Source: Nitrospirota bacterium (GTDB lineage Bacteria > Nitrospinota_A > UBA7883). Taken from it: DNA of 7,349 nt. Shown piece after piece: positions 6,900-7,349 of this stretch. A program made the translations under genes and the position numbers. Each line of letters starts with the position of its first letter. Within the stretch, counting starts at the first letter, position 1. Below the pieces are notes generated by a model. It was not told the DNA's origin, did not search any database, and was given only the letters and a program-made list of their open reading frames with translations. Location: the NCBI GenBank assembly GCA_011052055.1, contig DRJW01000066.1, positions 1 to 7,349 of the forward strand. Reading direction: 5' to 3'.

Positions 6900-6942
6900 A
6901 CACGCCAGGGAGCCAATTCGCCAGATTGTTTACGCAAACCAA

Positions 6943-6964
6943 GGGGCGCTAATTAGGTAGCCCC
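6943..6964 (-). other. Inverted repeat with a central CTAATTAG palindrome
   Basis: GGGGC (6943-6947) and GCCCC (6960-6964) flank a 12-base centre that contains the perfect palindrome CTAATTAG (6949-6956). As RNA on the minus strand it forms a 5-bp GC stem followed by TTGGTTTG, a poor T-tract. It may be a weak terminator for the upstream small gene, or an operator. Confidence 0.35.
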
Positions 6965-6970
6965 GCGCGA

Positions 6971-6989
6971 TTCCGCGAAATACGCGGAA
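6971..6989 (-). terminator. 7-bp hairpin just after the DUF2946-like gene, possible terminator
   Basis: TTCCGCG (6971-6977) and CGCGGAA (6983-6989) form a perfect 7-bp stem with a 5-base loop, 12 bases after the stop at 7002. No T-run follows on either strand, so it is not a classic intrinsic terminator. It could protect the 3' end, work with Rho, or be a binding site. Confidence 0.35.
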
Positions 6990-7001
6990 AAGACGAATCA
7001 G

Positions 7002-7349
7002 CTAGGAAAGAATTTGGGGGGGTCGGTCAAATAAGAAAGAGGAAAACGTATGATAAGACGGGGAGACAGGTAAATTCAAATGCGCTTCACTGAACACCTG
7101 AAAATCCTGAGGGTTGGTTATCGTAAGATTGCACGACGAACACTTGGCCATATCACCATCGCATTTCGGCCCGCCGTTGTTTTGCCTGTCTCCGCCTTTG
7201 TCTTTGTCAATACGGTCAACGGCGACGTCGCCTGAAACCGGTTGCGCCATTGAGTTGGCCATATTTTCAGCGCAAATTATGTCTGAAGAAATCGCAAACA
7301 CAGGCGTGATGTGCAAGACGGCCAGCAAAAGAGCCATCGACAACCTGAA
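7002..7349 (-). CDS. Small exported Cys-motif protein, DUF2946/CopL-like (5' end probably outside window)
   Basis: The open frame runs to the right edge. A hydrophobic signal segment (ALLLAVLHITPVFA) ends near AIS. The mature part is about 95 residues: a polar, Asp/Gly-rich stretch, then C-x6-C-x2-C (CDGDMAKCSSC), then a C-terminal segment with a DRPPQILS end. This order of signal peptide, central Cys cluster and aromatic-rich tail with a (D/E)RPP motif resembles the small exported DUF2946/CopL-type proteins found beside copper-resistance genes. That is family-style recognition, not a proven match. Possible starts are ATG 7337 (only a weak AGG before it) and TTG 7343. I think the real start lies further upstream, because the preceding residues FRLS would supply the positive charge that the signal peptide otherwise lacks. 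It is separated from the CYCXC gene by 335 bases and two inverted repeats, so it may be a separate transcript. Confidence 0.65.
   Translation of the reverse strand, partial: FRLSMALLLAVLHITPVFAISSDIICAENMANSMAQPVSGDVAVDRIDKDKGGDRQNNGGPKCDGDMAKCSSCNLTITNPQDFQVFSEAHLNLPVSPSYHTFSSFLFDRPPQILS

Larger units (their letters stand above)
6667..7001. other. 335-base intergenic region with promoter-like and repeat elements
   Basis: No gene of normal length on either strand. Reading on the minus strand from 7001, it holds two adjacent inverted repeats (6971-6989 and 6943-6964), a 42-codon stop-to-stop frame without upstream support (6801-6929), a TTGACG/TACAAA promoter-like pair (6872-6899), a GC-rich stretch (6831-6846), GTTA-type repeats (6756-6792), and a TAATAT -10-like box (6717-6722). 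This is the likely place for the promoter of the CYCXC-cusCBA operon. No response-regulator box that I can recognise, such as the E. coli CusR dyad, is present. Confidence 0.6.

Noticed and set aside
6755..7000. Integron attC-like site or recombination site in the intergenic region
   Set aside because: GTTA and TAAC words occur, but no matched pair of core sites with the required inner symmetry was found, and no integrase is present.

Overview
The window is a stretch of a Gram-negative bacterial genome (inner membrane, periplasm and outer membrane parts are all encoded) with roughly balanced base composition. Every gene I can support is on the minus strand, so the region reads from right to left. 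There is no rRNA, tRNA, housekeeping marker, integrase, insertion sequence or CRISPR array, so the host cannot be named. The protein style would fit Nitrospirota, Nitrospinota or Desulfobacterota-like bacteria, but that is a guess.

The core is a complete tripartite copper/silver efflux operon, cusC-cusB-cusA: a TolC-family outer-membrane channel (4732-6012), a periplasmic adaptor with an N-terminal heavy-metal-binding segment and a Met-rich tail (3360-4739), and an HME-RND pump of 1047 residues (220-3363). cusC/cusB overlap by 8 bases and cusB/cusA by 4, which indicates tight translational coupling. The pump keeps the Met triad of E. coli CusA (here M573, M623, M673), so Cu(I)/Ag(I) is the most likely substrate.

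Flanking genes extend the metal theme. Upstream are a membrane-anchored CYCXC (PCYCGC-type) cysteine protein (6163-6666) and, further up, the 3' part of a small exported protein with a CX6CX2C motif that resembles DUF2946/CopL-type proteins (7002-7349, running off the window). Downstream of cusA is the start of a small secreted His/Met-rich protein (1-118, running off the other edge). No CusF chaperone gene lies between cusC and cusB as it does in E. coli, and no CusRS-type regulator is in the window.

The least explained parts are the two upstream gaps. The 335-base gap 6667-7001 holds two adjacent inverted repeats, possible promoter elements, GTTA-type repeats and a 32-codon Cys-containing reading frame that overlaps the CYCXC start. 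The 150-base gap before cusC holds a 33-codon reading frame ending 12 bases before cusC. Working model: metal arriving in the periplasm is bound by the small Cys- and His/Met-rich proteins, passed to CusB, and expelled through CusA and CusC.
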